This document shows positions 27,894 to 36,851 of a stretch of 64,000 bases of DNA, piece by piece (the first letter of the stretch is position 1; each line of letters starts with the position of its first letter). The DNA is from Polaribacter sp. BAL334. GTDB lineage: Bacteria > Bacteroidota > Bacteroidia > Flavobacteriales > Flavobacteriaceae. The stretch lies in NCBI RefSeq assembly GCF_015767435.1, contig NZ_JADWOV010000255.1, positions 124,001-188,000 of the forward strand, in the 5' to 3' direction. A program made the translations under genes and the position numbers. The notes below the pieces were generated by a model. The model had not been told where the DNA came from, made no database searches, and worked only from the letters and a program-made list of their open reading frames with translations.

Positions 27894-27969
27894 TATTGTA
27901 TATAGTGCTATACAATAGTCTTGTGCGGTTTTTAACATTGCAAATATAACCTTTTTTTTTAAATTCCAA
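27894..27969 (-). promoter_or_regulatory. rho promoter and leader hairpin
   Basis: On the reverse strand TTG (27969-27967) and TATATTTG (27948-27941) are spaced by 18 bases, matching the Bacteroidota -33/-7 promoter. The leader of about 105 bases contains a 9-bp hairpin, TATTGTATA/TATACAATA (27894-27917), with a 6-base loop. E. coli rho is autoregulated in its leader; a similar role here is inference. Confidence 0.6.
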
Positions 27970-28018
27970 ATTTTACTGATTAAAAAAGAAATACTATTTT
28001 TGCGATACATTAAAAACA

Positions 28019-28450
28019 ATGATACAAAGAATTCAAACAATCTATTTATTACTAACCTCCATAGTTTCTGGTGGATTCATTTTCATTTTTAACCTGTGGA
28101 AAGTTGCTGAGGAAAAAATATTTATTGTAGATTTGTTTCATCAGGAATCAATTCAATTAAAAATGATTCCAACAACGTTCTTAGCGTCTTCAATATTGGC
28201 AATTGTAACTATTTTTCTGTTTAAAAACAGGCAATTACAATTTGTTTTAGGACGCATCAATATTTTGATAAACCTTTTTTTATTAGGATTATTGATATAT
28301 TTATCACTAACAGTATCTGGAGAAGCCTCGGTTTCGGAGAAAGGTATTGGGATGTTTTTACCGATTTTAGCTATTTTGCTTCTTGTTTTGGCAAATAAAG
28401 CGATTAAAAAGGATGAAGATCTCGTAAAATCTGTTGATAGATTGCGATAA
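28019..28450 (+). CDS. DUF4293 family membrane protein
   Basis: A 143-residue protein with four membrane helices and a short cytoplasmic tail (KKDEDLVKSVDRLR). The N-terminal MIQRIQTIYLLL is the hallmark of the DUF4293 family, which is confined to Bacteroidota and usually adjacent to rho, as here (divergent). Function is unknown. A -7-like TATTTTTG lies at 27995-28002, 17 bases before the ATG. A hairpin terminator follows. Confidence 0.82.
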   Translation: MIQRIQTIYLLLTSIVSGGFIFIFNLWKVAEEKIFIVDLFHQESIQLKMIPTTFLASSILAIVTIFLFKNRQLQFVLGRINILINLFLLGLLIYLSLTVSGEASVSEKGIGMFLPILAILLLVLANKAIKKDEDLVKSVDRLR

Positions 28451-28478
28451 ACTAACAAATAGTATATTTAGTGCGACT

Positions 28479-28508
28479 AAAACCGAGAAGTTCTTCTCGG
28501 TTTTTTTA
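28479..28508 (+). terminator. terminator after the DUF4293 gene
   Basis: AAAACCGAGAAG-TT-CTTCTCGGTTTT forms a 12-bp stem followed by a T-run, 28 bases past the DUF4293 stop codon. Confidence 0.85.
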
Positions 28509-28632
28509 TTTTTACGAAACAATTTGCTTACATCTGCTTTTTTTAGAAAAAAATATTTTTTAAAACTTTGAATGTTAGTTAAAAAATGGGCAAAATTTTA
28601 AATAATCATTTATCTGATAATCAGTATTTTAA

Positions 28633-28692
28633 ATTTTTTCATCTACGTATTTATACGTAGATGTCTACGTATAAATACGTAGATGAAAAAAT
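28633..28692. repeat. perfect 29-bp inverted repeat made of two nested palindromes
   Basis: The two halves (28633-28661 and 28664-28692) are exact reverse complements separated by TG. Each half also contains its own palindrome, CTACGTAT-TT-ATACGTAG on the left and CTACGTAT-AA-ATACGTAG on the right. The core TACGTA therefore occurs four times in 60 bases. The octamer ATCAGTAT flanks both sides (28620-28627 and 28691-28698). It lies in the gap before the response-regulator gene, about 60 bases from its ATG. It could be a paired operator, a cruciform or a small mobile palindrome; no match to a known site is recognised. Confidence 0.85.
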
Positions 28693-28749
28693 CAGTATAA
28701 ATGGGTATTGTGGAAACTATAAAAGCAATCTAAATTTGTAATATAAATA

Positions 28750-29418
28750 ATGAAAAAAAAGATTTACGTTCACGTAGCTGATGATCATAAAATAGTAATA
28801 GAAGGAATCATCGCTGTAATAAATACTGATAACGAAATTGCAATTAATGGTTATTCATTAACCGGAGAAGAAGTAATCGACTTTTTTGATAAAAAAGGAA
28901 ATAGGGTAGATGTGCTAATTTTAGATATTACAATGCCTATTTTAGATGGAATTGAAGTGTTAAGACATTTTAAGGAAAATAAAATAAATCAAAAGGTAAT
29001 TATTTTATCAAGTTATGATGATATAAAAATTGTTGAAGAAGTTTTAAAACTAGGATGTAAAGGGTATATTACAAAAAATAGTGCAGGAGAACATATAGTT
29101 AATGCAATAAAAGCAGTAGCAAATGGAGAACAATATTTTAGTAACGATATTCAAAAGTCATTGTTTACAACTTTTTCTGGTCAACAAGTTTCTCAAAAAG
29201 GAGATGTGCCTGATAAATTTTTGATTGATTCACTCACAGAAAGAGAAGTTGATGTAATACGTTTGATAGTAAAAGAATATAGTTCTCAAGAAATTGCAGA
29301 TGAATTAAATGTAAGTACAAGAACAGTAGAAACACATAGAAAAAATTTAATAAAAAAATTAAAAGTAAAAAATTCGGTAGGCTTGGCAATGTATGCTGTA
29401 AAAAATAAGATAGTATAA
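28750..29418 (+). CDS. NarL/FixJ-type response regulator
   Basis: A 222-residue two-component regulator. The N-terminal receiver domain has the acidic pair (VADDHKIVIEGI), the phospho-acceptor Asp in DVLILDITMP (about 59) and the conserved Lys in KGYITKNSA (about 109). The C-terminal LuxR-type helix-turn-helix reads LTEREVDVIRLIVKEYSSQEIADELNVSTRTVETHRKNLIKKL. Its probable partner is the TPR histidine kinase two genes downstream, whose HisKA_3-like domain normally signals to this class. The nested palindrome just upstream is a candidate operator for autoregulation, which is only inference. Confidence 0.92.
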   Translation: MKKKIYVHVADDHKIVIEGIIAVINTDNEIAINGYSLTGEEVIDFFDKKGNRVDVLILDITMPILDGIEVLRHFKENKINQKVIILSSYDDIKIVEEVLKLGCKGYITKNSAGEHIVNAIKAVANGEQYFSNDIQKSLFTTFSGQQVSQKGDVPDKFLIDSLTEREVDVIRLIVKEYSSQEIADELNVSTRTVETHRKNLIKKLKVKNSVGLAMYAVKNKIV

Positions 29419-29575
29419 TCCCCCAACTATTTTAAAAATTACACAAAAGACCTTTGACTTGAAAAAGTCACCCCCTATAAAGGTTTTTTTAATATTGTCC
29501 CCCAATTTATTGCAAAACATATATCGCAAGCCTACCTATTTTTAAGTAAATATTAAAATTTAAAACCAAACCAAA

Positions 29576-30262
29576 ATGAAAAAAAGTAGCTTATTAGTGT
29601 TTGCAATTATAGCATCACTCCTTTTTTCTTCTTGTTCAAGCAATGAAGAAGGTATTATTAATACTGATGTTAACGCAAAATTATTGAAAAATTTTACTGT
29701 TAAAAGAGATGCAAGTGGGGCATATTCTCTTGATTTTAATGTTACCGAAAACACGAAAGTTGATAAAGTAGCAAATCAAAATTTAAACAGTAACGAATTT
29801 TATTTGTATTCTTCTGAAAATAATTCTACCACAAAAATTGCTGAACAATTATTGATTGATAACAATCAATTGAAAGTAGGTTTTATTGATACAAACTCGG
29901 AAAGCAAGAAGGCAAGTGTTACTGTTTATGATGATGATATTACACTTGCTAAAGGAGATTTAAGTTCAAAATTAAAATCTTACAGCATCACAAAAAATGA
30001 CGACGGTTTGTATGATGTAGTTTTTGAAGTGAAAAATAATGTTGCTGTAAAGTACGCTTTCAATGAAAAAGAAGATGCTTTTGAAATTCATTTAACCAAT
30101 GGAAAAAGTGCAGATGCTAATTTTTCAACAACATTAGAGAAAAAAGAAGGAGTTCCATTAAAAATTGTATTTGTAAATTATGTTGGAAACACAAATGCTA
30201 AATCAGAAAGCACAGATTTAACACCAATTAGAAAACCAGTTATTATTATTGATGAAGATTAA
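29576..30262 (+). CDS. putative lipoprotein between regulator and kinase
   Basis: A 228-residue protein with lipoprotein signal MKKSSLLVFAIIASLLFSSCSS (Cys about 20). The mature part is rich in Lys, Asp, Asn and Thr and appears to hold two similar beta-rich segments (KNFTVKRDASGAYSLDFNV and KSYSITKNDDGLYDVVFEV), each beginning a repeat of about 90 residues. No known family is recognised. Its position between the response regulator and the sensor kinase suggests a sensory or target role. It is not possible to say which. Confidence 0.65.
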   Translation: MKKSSLLVFAIIASLLFSSCSSNEEGIINTDVNAKLLKNFTVKRDASGAYSLDFNVTENTKVDKVANQNLNSNEFYLYSSENNSTTKIAEQLLIDNNQLKVGFIDTNSESKKASVTVYDDDITLAKGDLSSKLKSYSITKNDDGLYDVVFEVKNNVAVKYAFNEKEDAFEIHLTNGKSADANFSTTLEKKEGVPLKIVFVNYVGNTNAKSESTDLTPIRKPVIIIDED

Positions 30263-30326
30263 TAATTTATTTATTTAAATCCCCCAATTTTTTTAAAATA
30301 GATTTTTAATAAATAATTTAAAATAA

Positions 30327-32141
30327 TTGAAAAAGAATAGTTTTTTAGTAATACTTGCAGTTTTTATTGGTTTTTATTTGACTAAAGCAATGAATCCCCC
30401 AATAAAGGAAGCCTTACTTAGTAAGGTTTCTTTTTTTTATATACAAGATTCAACTTCCATACACAAAAAATATACTGAAATCGTAGAAAATTTCAATAAA
30501 AAAAATTTTGAAGTTGCTCTTAAAAAAAGTTTGGATTTTATTTCTGAATATTCTAAAATTACTTTTAATAAAGACACCGTTGATTATATATATGAAGTAA
30601 ACTTCATTATTGGAGAAATATATAAAAATATAAATAATCATTCGAAATCAATTCAATATTATAAAAACGCCATTCAGCAAAGAAAAATGAATGGTGACTA
30701 TGCTGAATTAAAGAAAATACAAAACGATACTAAATTAGAATCTATTTATTTAAGAATTGCTAATGAATTTCTTAGAGATAGTCAAAAAGATTCAGCAAAA
30801 AGATATTACGATTTAATTGTTCAATCAAACTCACTAGATAATAAAATCCTCTCCATTCAAGCAATAGCATTTTCCAATTTATCAGGAATTTACAGACAGG
30901 ATTCTCTTTTCGATTTAGCAAAAGAATACGCTTTAAAAGCAGTAAAAATTCATGGAATTGAAAATAATAAAATTTCGGAATCAGCTGCTTTAGGTAATTT
31001 AGCTAGTATCTATTTAGATCAAAGTAATTTTAAAGAAGCTAAAAAAAACTATCAAAAAGCACTTTCTTTGATAGAAAATGATACCACAGATAAAGCACTT
31101 AGAATTAAAGAAAATTTGTATTTTAATTTAGCATACAATCTCTATAAGTTAAAAGATTATGAAGCCTATCAATACCAAGAAAAATCCTATTTGATAAAAG
31201 ATCGCTTAAGAGATATTGAAATCAGGAGAATGATTGAAGAAATTGGTTTTAAATTTGATTTTGACGCTCAGAAAAAACTATTTCAAAAAGATGAAGAAGT
31301 GAAATTGCTTAAAGAAAAGCAAAAGGTGAGAGATTTAGTGGCTATAGGAATTTCTACGGTTGTGATTTTTATTTTTATCATTGGTTTTTCCATGTTTCGT
31401 CAAAAAAATCTTCAACTGAAATTGGCAAAAACAGAACTGATTCAAGAACAAAAAATCGAAAAATTAAAATCAGAATCACAAGTTCGAATTTTGAATGCCA
31501 CTATTGATGGGAAAGAAACCGAGCGTAAAGATATTGCAGAGACTTTGCATGATAATGTGAGTGCGCTTTTGTCATCAGCTAGCTTGCATTTACAGGCTAC
31601 TAGAAAACAATTTGACGGCGAAGCTCCTATAGAAATTGAAAAAACTCAGCAGATTATCAATGAAGCTGCCGAAAAAATTAGAGATTTATCTCACACGTTA
31701 GTTTCATCGGTTTTATTGAAATTTGGATTAAAATATGCGATTAAAGACATTGCCGAAAAATATCAAAATTCTGAACTTCAAATTGATACTAATTTAGGTA
31801 AATTAAGGCGCTATCATCAAAATTTTGAGATTAAAACTTATAACATTGTTCAAGAATTTATCAATAATATCATTAAACATAGTGAGGCTAATCAGGCTTT
31901 GATAAAAATGCATGAGGAAAATAACAAAATTTTGTTAACCATCATAGATAACGGAATTGGCTTTGACAAAACAAAAGTATTATCAAAAACAGGTATTGGC
32001 ATCAATCAAATTGAAGCTAGAATTCAAATGATGAAAGGACATTTTTCTATTCATTCTGAAAAAGGAGAGGGAACTAAAATTAGTATAGAATTGCTTATTC
32101 AAGAACGTGAAATAGTTACTAACGAGCTGCCAATTCTATAA
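30327..32141 (+). CDS. TPR-containing sensor histidine kinase (NarX/DesK type)
   Basis: A 604-residue sensor. An N-terminal hydrophobic signal or anchor (about 5-22) leads to a periplasmic domain of tetratricopeptide repeats (about 90-290). Next come a membrane helix (about 338-357, VAIGISTVVIFIFIIGFSMF), a coiled coil, and a HisKA_3 dimerisation domain with the phospho-His in ETLHDNVSALLSS. A HATPase_c domain follows (EFINNIIKHSEANQ, DNGIGFD, GIGINQIEARI). The start is TTG; the first ATG is 21 codons later and would cut the signal. The 3' end overlaps the convergent phosphoesterase gene by 23 bases. Confidence 0.88.
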   Translation: MKKNSFLVILAVFIGFYLTKAMNPPIKEALLSKVSFFYIQDSTSIHKKYTEIVENFNKKNFEVALKKSLDFISEYSKITFNKDTVDYIYEVNFIIGEIYKNINNHSKSIQYYKNAIQQRKMNGDYAELKKIQNDTKLESIYLRIANEFLRDSQKDSAKRYYDLIVQSNSLDNKILSIQAIAFSNLSGIYRQDSLFDLAKEYALKAVKIHGIENNKISESAALGNLASIYLDQSNFKEAKKNYQKALSLIENDTTDKALRIKENLYFNLAYNLYKLKDYEAYQYQEKSYLIKDRLRDIEIRRMIEEIGFKFDFDAQKKLFQKDEEVKLLKEKQKVRDLVAIGISTVVIFIFIIGFSMFRQKNLQLKLAKTELIQEQKIEKLKSESQVRILNATIDGKETERKDIAETLHDNVSALLSSASLHLQATRKQFDGEAPIEIEKTQQIINEAAEKIRDLSHTLVSSVLLKFGLKYAIKDIAEKYQNSELQIDTNLGKLRRYHQNFEIKTYNIVQEFINNIIKHSEANQALIKMHEENNKILLTIIDNGIGFDKTKVLSKTGIGINQIEARIQMMKGHFSIHSEKGEGTKISIELLIQEREIVTNELPIL

Positions 32142-32613
32142 TTTCAAGGTTTTTAATTTCTCCATTTTCTAATTCAAAACGCAACATCGTTCGTATTTTA
32201 TGAAATCCATGTTTTCCGGCAGCTCCAGGATTCATGTGTAAAAGTTGCAATTTTTTGTCATACTGTACTTTTAAAATATGAGAATGACCTGAAATAAATA
32301 TTTTTGGAGGATTTTTTTGAATTTCATCCTTAATTCTCAAGTTGTATTTATTGGGATAACCTCCAATGTGAGTGATCCAAACAGATACATTTTCAACCGA
32401 AAATTTTTCATCCAAAGGAAAAGACATTCGTGCATTGGCATCATCAATATTTCCAAAAACCGCTCGTAAAGGTTTCAATGCTTTAATTTGATCAGTAACA
32501 GAAAGATCGCCAATATCTCCTGCATGCCAAACTTCATCTGCTTGCTTCACAAATTTCAGAATTTGTTCATCAATAAAACTATGTGTATCTGATAATAATA
32601 AGATTTTCTTCAC
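32119..32613 (-). CDS. YfcE/MJ0936-type metallophosphoesterase
   Basis: A calcineurin-like phosphoesterase of about 164 residues. The metal and catalytic motifs are all present: LSDTHS, HAGDIGD, GNIDD, THIGG and SGHSHI. YfcE-family enzymes hydrolyse phosphodiesters; the natural substrate is unknown. The start is taken as GTG at 32613 (giving VKKILLLSDTHS), because the longer frame adds 17 residues with no family match. Its end overlaps the end of the kinase gene tail to tail. It is divergent from truA with 64 bases between starts. Confidence 0.88.
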   Translation of the reverse strand: MKKILLLSDTHSFIDEQILKFVKQADEVWHAGDIGDLSVTDQIKALKPLRAVFGNIDDANARMSFPLDEKFSVENVSVWITHIGGYPNKYNLRIKDEIQKNPPKIFISGHSHILKVQYDKKLQLLHMNPGAAGKHGFHKIRTMLRFELENGEIKNLEIIELAAR

Positions 32614-32677
32614 AATCCAAAAATAAGAATAACAAAATAAATTCCGTAATTTTGAGCACTTCAAAAATCAATTTTTC

Positions 32678-33403
32678 TTGAGATATTTTATAGAATTTTC
32701 TTATAATGGAAAAAAGTATCATGGTTGGCAAATTCAACCTGAAGCAATTTCTGTACAAGAAAAATTAAATGAGGCTTTGAGTACGATATTTCGTCAAAAA
32801 ATAGAAGTGGTTGGTGCAGGAAGAACAGATACAGGTGTGCATGCTTCACAAATGTTTGCGCATTTTGATATTGAAGACGTTATGATAAATGATATTGTTT
32901 TCAAACTCAATTCCATTTTACCTGATGATATTGCTATTTATCAAGTTTTTTTGGTTGACGATTCAAAACACGCCCGTTTTGATGCCGTTAGCAGAACGTA
33001 TCAATATAAAATTTGGTTAGGCAGAAATCCATTTTTATTGGATTTTTCTTGGCAAATTCATTCCTTAAAACCAAATGTTTCTAAGATGAATAAAGCCGCA
33101 AAAATCCTTTTGGAATATGAAGATTTTCAATGTTTTTCAAAAGTAAAAACCAATGTTCATACTTTTAATTGTACAATTTTTGAAGCGTTTTGGGTTCAAA
33201 ACGGCAATGAATTGACATTTACAATTTCGGCAAATCGATTTTTGAGAAATATGGTAAGAGCCATTGTAGGCACTTTGATGGATGTTGGTTTGGAGAAAAT
33301 TTCTATTGACGATTTTCGAAAAATTATTGAAAGTAAAAATCGAAGCAATGCAGGTTTATCAGTTCCTGCAAAAGGATTATTTTTAACAACTATAAACTAT
33401 TAA
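32678..33403 (+). CDS. truA: tRNA pseudouridine(38-40) synthase TruA
   Basis: Converts uridines 38-40 of the tRNA anticodon arm to pseudouridine. The 241 residues begin (with TTG) MRYFIEFSYNGKKYHGWQ. They contain GAGRTDTGVHASQM with the catalytic Asp (about 52), SRTYQYKIW and the C-terminal RFLRNMVRAIVGTLMDVG. The TTG start is supported because the family N terminus begins exactly there and no ATG is near. The ABC transporter gene begins four bases after its stop, suggesting an operon. Confidence 0.95.
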   Translation: MRYFIEFSYNGKKYHGWQIQPEAISVQEKLNEALSTIFRQKIEVVGAGRTDTGVHASQMFAHFDIEDVMINDIVFKLNSILPDDIAIYQVFLVDDSKHARFDAVSRTYQYKIWLGRNPFLLDFSWQIHSLKPNVSKMNKAAKILLEYEDFQCFSKVKTNVHTFNCTIFEAFWVQNGNELTFTISANRFLRNMVRAIVGTLMDVGLEKISIDDFRKIIESKNRSNAGLSVPAKGLFLTTINY

Positions 33404-33407
33404 AATT

Positions 33408-35174
33408 TTGTCAGAAAATTCAGGAAAAGCATTTGATATGCAAATTTTTTCAAGACTCATGAGTTTTGCAAAACGCTATCGTTTGTATTTTTTTATAGCC
33501 TCTTCATCAACCATATTATTGGCGCTTTTTTCAGTATTATCACCCTATATTTTAATCAGTACTGTTGATGAATATATGATTTCCAAAGATAAAGTTGGGT
33601 TGCTAAACTATTCTTTATTGATGTTGGTGATTTTGTTCGTGGAAGTTTTCTTACAATTTGTGTTTATTTATTATGCAAATTGGGTAGGACAGCACATTAT
33701 TAGAGATATGAGAGCTCATATTTTTCGACACATATTGAAATTTAAAATGTCTTATTTCGATACCAATTCTGTTGGAAAATTAGTGACAAGAGTCGTTTCT
33801 GATATTGAAACAATTGCCGCTTTTTTTAGCAATGGTGTTTTTACCATTTTGAGTGATATTCTGAAAATGCTAGCTGTTGCAATCATCATGTTGGTTTTAG
33901 ATTGGAAACTCGCTTTGATAACGATGTCAGTTTTACCTATTTTAGTATATGCAACCAAGGTATTTCAGGTGGCAATCAAAGCTACTTTTCAAGAAGTTCG
34001 AAATCAAGTTGCCAATTTGAATGGATTTGTGCAAGAGCGAGTTACAGGAATGAAAATTGTGCAACTCTTTAATAGAGAACAAATTGAATATCAGAATTTT
34101 AAAGAAATAAATGACAAACATAAAACAGCGAATATCAAAACAATTTGGTATTATTCTGTATTTTTTCCTATTGCTGAAATTTTATCTTCCATTGGAATTG
34201 GATTAATTGTTTGGTTTGGAGGTGGTCAAGCCATTCAAGATTCAGGAATTTCTGTGGGAATGATTATGGGATTTATTCAATTTGCACAAATGTTATTCAG
34301 ACCATTGCGTCAAATTGCGGATAAATTTAACCAACTTCAAATGGGAATTGTTGCAGGCGAACGAGTTTTTAAGATTATTGATACACAAAGTAGTATTGCA
34401 AAAAACGGAACTTTAACCGCAAATAATTTACAAGGAAATATCATTTTTGACAACGTTCGTTTTAGTTATATCAAAGGTGAAGAGGTTTTAAAAGGAATTT
34501 CTTTGGATGTAAAAAGTGGTCAAACCATTGCCATTGTTGGTGCAACAGGTGCTGGAAAATCTACCATTATTAATCTTATCAATCGCTTTTATGAAATTGA
34601 TTCAGGAACTATTTCCGTTGATGGAATTTCTGTAGACAAATTTACATTGGAAAGTTTGCGAAATCAGATTGCTATTGTGTTGCAAGATGTGTTTTTATTT
34701 TCTGACACAATTTTCAATAACATCACTTTAAAAGACGAAACAATCAGTATAGAAACTGTTGAAAACGCCGCCAAACAAATTGGAATTCACGATTTTATCC
34801 TTTCACTTCCAGGAGGTTATCAATATAATGTGAAGGAAAGAGGAGCAATGCTTTCTTCAGGTCAAAGACAATTGATTGCTTTTTTAAGAGCGTATGTTAG
34901 CAAACCAAGTATTCTAATTTTGGATGAAGCAACTTCCTCTGTTGATGCAAATTCAGAACAAATGATTCAATTTGCTACTGAAAAAATTACCAAAGGAAGA
35001 ACTTCTATTGTGATTGCTCATAGATTGGCAACTATCAAACAAGCTGATAAAATTATAGTGATGGACAAAGGGTTGATTGTTGAGGAAGGAACTCATTATG
35101 AGTTACTTGAAAAAGAAAATGGCTATTATAAGAATTTATATGATAAGCAATTTAGCGTAGAACAAGCCTCTTAA
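33408..35174 (+). CDS. ABC transporter, fused permease and ATPase (MsbA/exporter type)
   Basis: A 588-residue half-transporter. Residues about 20-320 form the six-helix exporter domain. The ATPase domain has Walker A GATGAGKST (about 378-386), the signature LSSGQRQ (canonical LSGGQ with one change), Walker B ILILDEAT and the switch IVIAHRLAT. Such proteins work as homo- or heterodimers exporting lipids or drugs; the substrate is unknown. The TTG start at 33408 follows the truA stop by four bases. An ATG ten codons later is an alternative. Confidence 0.92.
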   Translation: MSENSGKAFDMQIFSRLMSFAKRYRLYFFIASSSTILLALFSVLSPYILISTVDEYMISKDKVGLLNYSLLMLVILFVEVFLQFVFIYYANWVGQHIIRDMRAHIFRHILKFKMSYFDTNSVGKLVTRVVSDIETIAAFFSNGVFTILSDILKMLAVAIIMLVLDWKLALITMSVLPILVYATKVFQVAIKATFQEVRNQVANLNGFVQERVTGMKIVQLFNREQIEYQNFKEINDKHKTANIKTIWYYSVFFPIAEILSSIGIGLIVWFGGGQAIQDSGISVGMIMGFIQFAQMLFRPLRQIADKFNQLQMGIVAGERVFKIIDTQSSIAKNGTLTANNLQGNIIFDNVRFSYIKGEEVLKGISLDVKSGQTIAIVGATGAGKSTIINLINRFYEIDSGTISVDGISVDKFTLESLRNQIAIVLQDVFLFSDTIFNNITLKDETISIETVENAAKQIGIHDFILSLPGGYQYNVKERGAMLSSGQRQLIAFLRAYVSKPSILILDEATSSVDANSEQMIQFATEKITKGRTSIVIAHRLATIKQADKIIVMDKGLIVEEGTHYELLEKENGYYKNLYDKQFSVEQAS

Positions 35175-35181
35175 ATTCAGG

Positions 35182-35958
35182 TTACATCAAATCTTTTTTC
35201 AGTTTTTCGTTCAATTCTTCAGGAGTTGTGTACAACACAAATTCACCATCTTTGATGTATGAAATTTCTCCAGTTTCTTCGGAAACTAATAAGCAAACAG
35301 CATCTGTTTTTTCGCTGATTCCCAATGCAGCTCTGTGTCTTAAACCAAATCTTGCAGGGATTCTTGAATTATCAGAAATGGGTAAAACGACTCTTGTTGC
35401 CACTATATTATTGTCTCTAATAATAGTAGCTCCATCATGTAAAGGACTGTTTTTAAAGAAGATACTTTCTAAAATTACATGATTGATATTTGCGTTGATG
35501 GCATCTCCAGTATTGATTAAAAAGTCCAAACTATTGGTTCTTTCAATAACAATTAAGGCACCTGTTTTCGTTTTAGAAAGATTATTACAGGCTTTTAAAA
35601 TGCTTTCAGTATCAATTTCTGGACTAATTTCAGATTGTAAAAATCGCAATTGTTTTAAAAAACTCTTCTTGTTTGAAAAATTGGTTGTACCAATCATCAA
35701 TAAAAATTTACGAATTTCTTGTTGAAAGACAATCATCAATGCAATGACTCCACCAGAAAGTAAGTAGCCCAAAATGCTGCTTAACATTTCCATTTTTAAG
35801 GCTTGTGTTATTTTCCAAATAATGAAAATCAGTGCAATTCCTATGAAAATATTGATAGCAACAGTTCCTTTTAAAAGTTTGTAGATATAATACAGCAACA
35901 TTGCTACCAACAAAATATCCAACACATCTAAAAAAGAAAAAGGAATAAATTCTAACAT
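35182..35958 (-). CDS. cdaA: diadenylate cyclase CdaA
   Basis: Membrane enzyme making the second messenger c-di-AMP from ATP. The 258 residues have about three N-terminal helices (10-90) and a DAC domain with the active-site motifs LHDGATII and RHRAALGISE. It lies downstream of folP on the same strand (64-base gap), a neighbourhood known in Bacteroidota. Its 3' end nearly meets the convergent ABC transporter gene (7-base gap). c-di-AMP typically controls potassium and osmotic balance. Confidence 0.95.
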   Translation of the reverse strand: MLEFIPFSFLDVLDILLVAMLLYYIYKLLKGTVAINIFIGIALIFIIWKITQALKMEMLSSILGYLLSGGVIALMIVFQQEIRKFLLMIGTTNFSNKKSFLKQLRFLQSEISPEIDTESILKACNNLSKTKTGALIVIERTNSLDFLINTGDAINANINHVILESIFFKNSPLHDGATIIRDNNIVATRVVLPISDNSRIPARFGLRHRAALGISEKTDAVCLLVSEETGEISYIKDGEFVLYTTPEELNEKLKKDLM

Positions 35959-36022
35959 CTAATCATTTTGATTTAGGGTAAAAATAAGCATATTTTTTTT
36001 GAAAAATGCAATTTTATAAGTG

Positions 36023-36850
36023 TTAACTTTCTTTCAACAGTTTTACAATTTTGATAGCTTCAACAGCTTCTTTTACATCATGAACTCGCAAAATAGACGC
36101 ACCATTTAAAAGGGCAATTGTATTGGCTACTGTAGTGGCATTCAACGCTTCTTTTGCAGTAATTTCCAAAGGTTTATACAACATCGATTTTCTTGAGATT
36201 CCTGTTAAAATAGGAACATCCAACTGTTTGAAAAGAGATAAATTTGACAAAAGTGCATAATTATCTTTCACTGTTTTTCCAAATCCAAAACCTACATCAA
36301 TGATAATATCGTTCACTTTCAGTTGGTGTAATTTGTAAATTTGTTTAGAAAAAAAAGTAATAACATCTATTGTAACATCTTCATAAACAGGATTTTGTTG
36401 CATGTTTTGAGGTGTTCCTAACATGTGCATTAAAATATAAGGAACTTGTAAATCTGCCACAGTTTGAAACATGTTTTCATCCATTTTTCCTCCAGAAATA
36501 TCGTTGATCATTGCAGCACCATTTTCAATAGTTTTTTGGGCAATTTCACTCCGAAAAGTATCCACAGAAAGAATGATTTCAGGGAAATTTTTCACCAATA
36601 AATCAATAACAGGAAGTATTCTACTCAATTCCTCTTTTTCGGAAATATGAGCAGCTCCAGGTCTTGATGAATAGGCACCAACATCAATAAAAGTGGCCCC
36701 TTCATGAAGCATTTTTTCTGTTTGAGTAAGGATTTCTAACTCGTTTTTATATTTTCCACCATCGTAAAAAGAATCAGGTGTAATGTTCAAAATTCCCATC
36801 ACTTTTGGTGATGAAAGATCGATTAAATTTCCTTTGCAATTGATAGTCAT
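36023..36850 (-). CDS. folP: dihydropteroate synthase
   Basis: Condenses p-aminobenzoate with dihydropterin pyrophosphate in folate synthesis, the target of sulfonamides. The 275 residues contain MGILNITPDSFYDGGKY near the N terminus, the GATFIDVGAYSSRPGA loop, INDISGG, and DVGFGFGKTVKDNY. The ATG at 36850 is one base beyond the stop of the LOG gene, so the two are coupled; a TTG four codons earlier lies inside that gene and was rejected. Confidence 0.95.
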   Translation of the reverse strand: MTINCKGNLIDLSSPKVMGILNITPDSFYDGGKYKNELEILTQTEKMLHEGATFIDVGAYSSRPGAAHISEKEELSRILPVIDLLVKNFPEIILSVDTFRSEIAQKTIENGAAMINDISGGKMDENMFQTVADLQVPYILMHMLGTPQNMQQNPVYEDVTIDVITFFSKQIYKLHQLKVNDIIIDVGFGFGKTVKDNYALLSNLSLFKQLDVPILTGISRKSMLYKPLEITAKEALNATTVANTIALLNGASILRVHDVKEAVEAIKIVKLLKES

Positions 36851-36851
36851 T

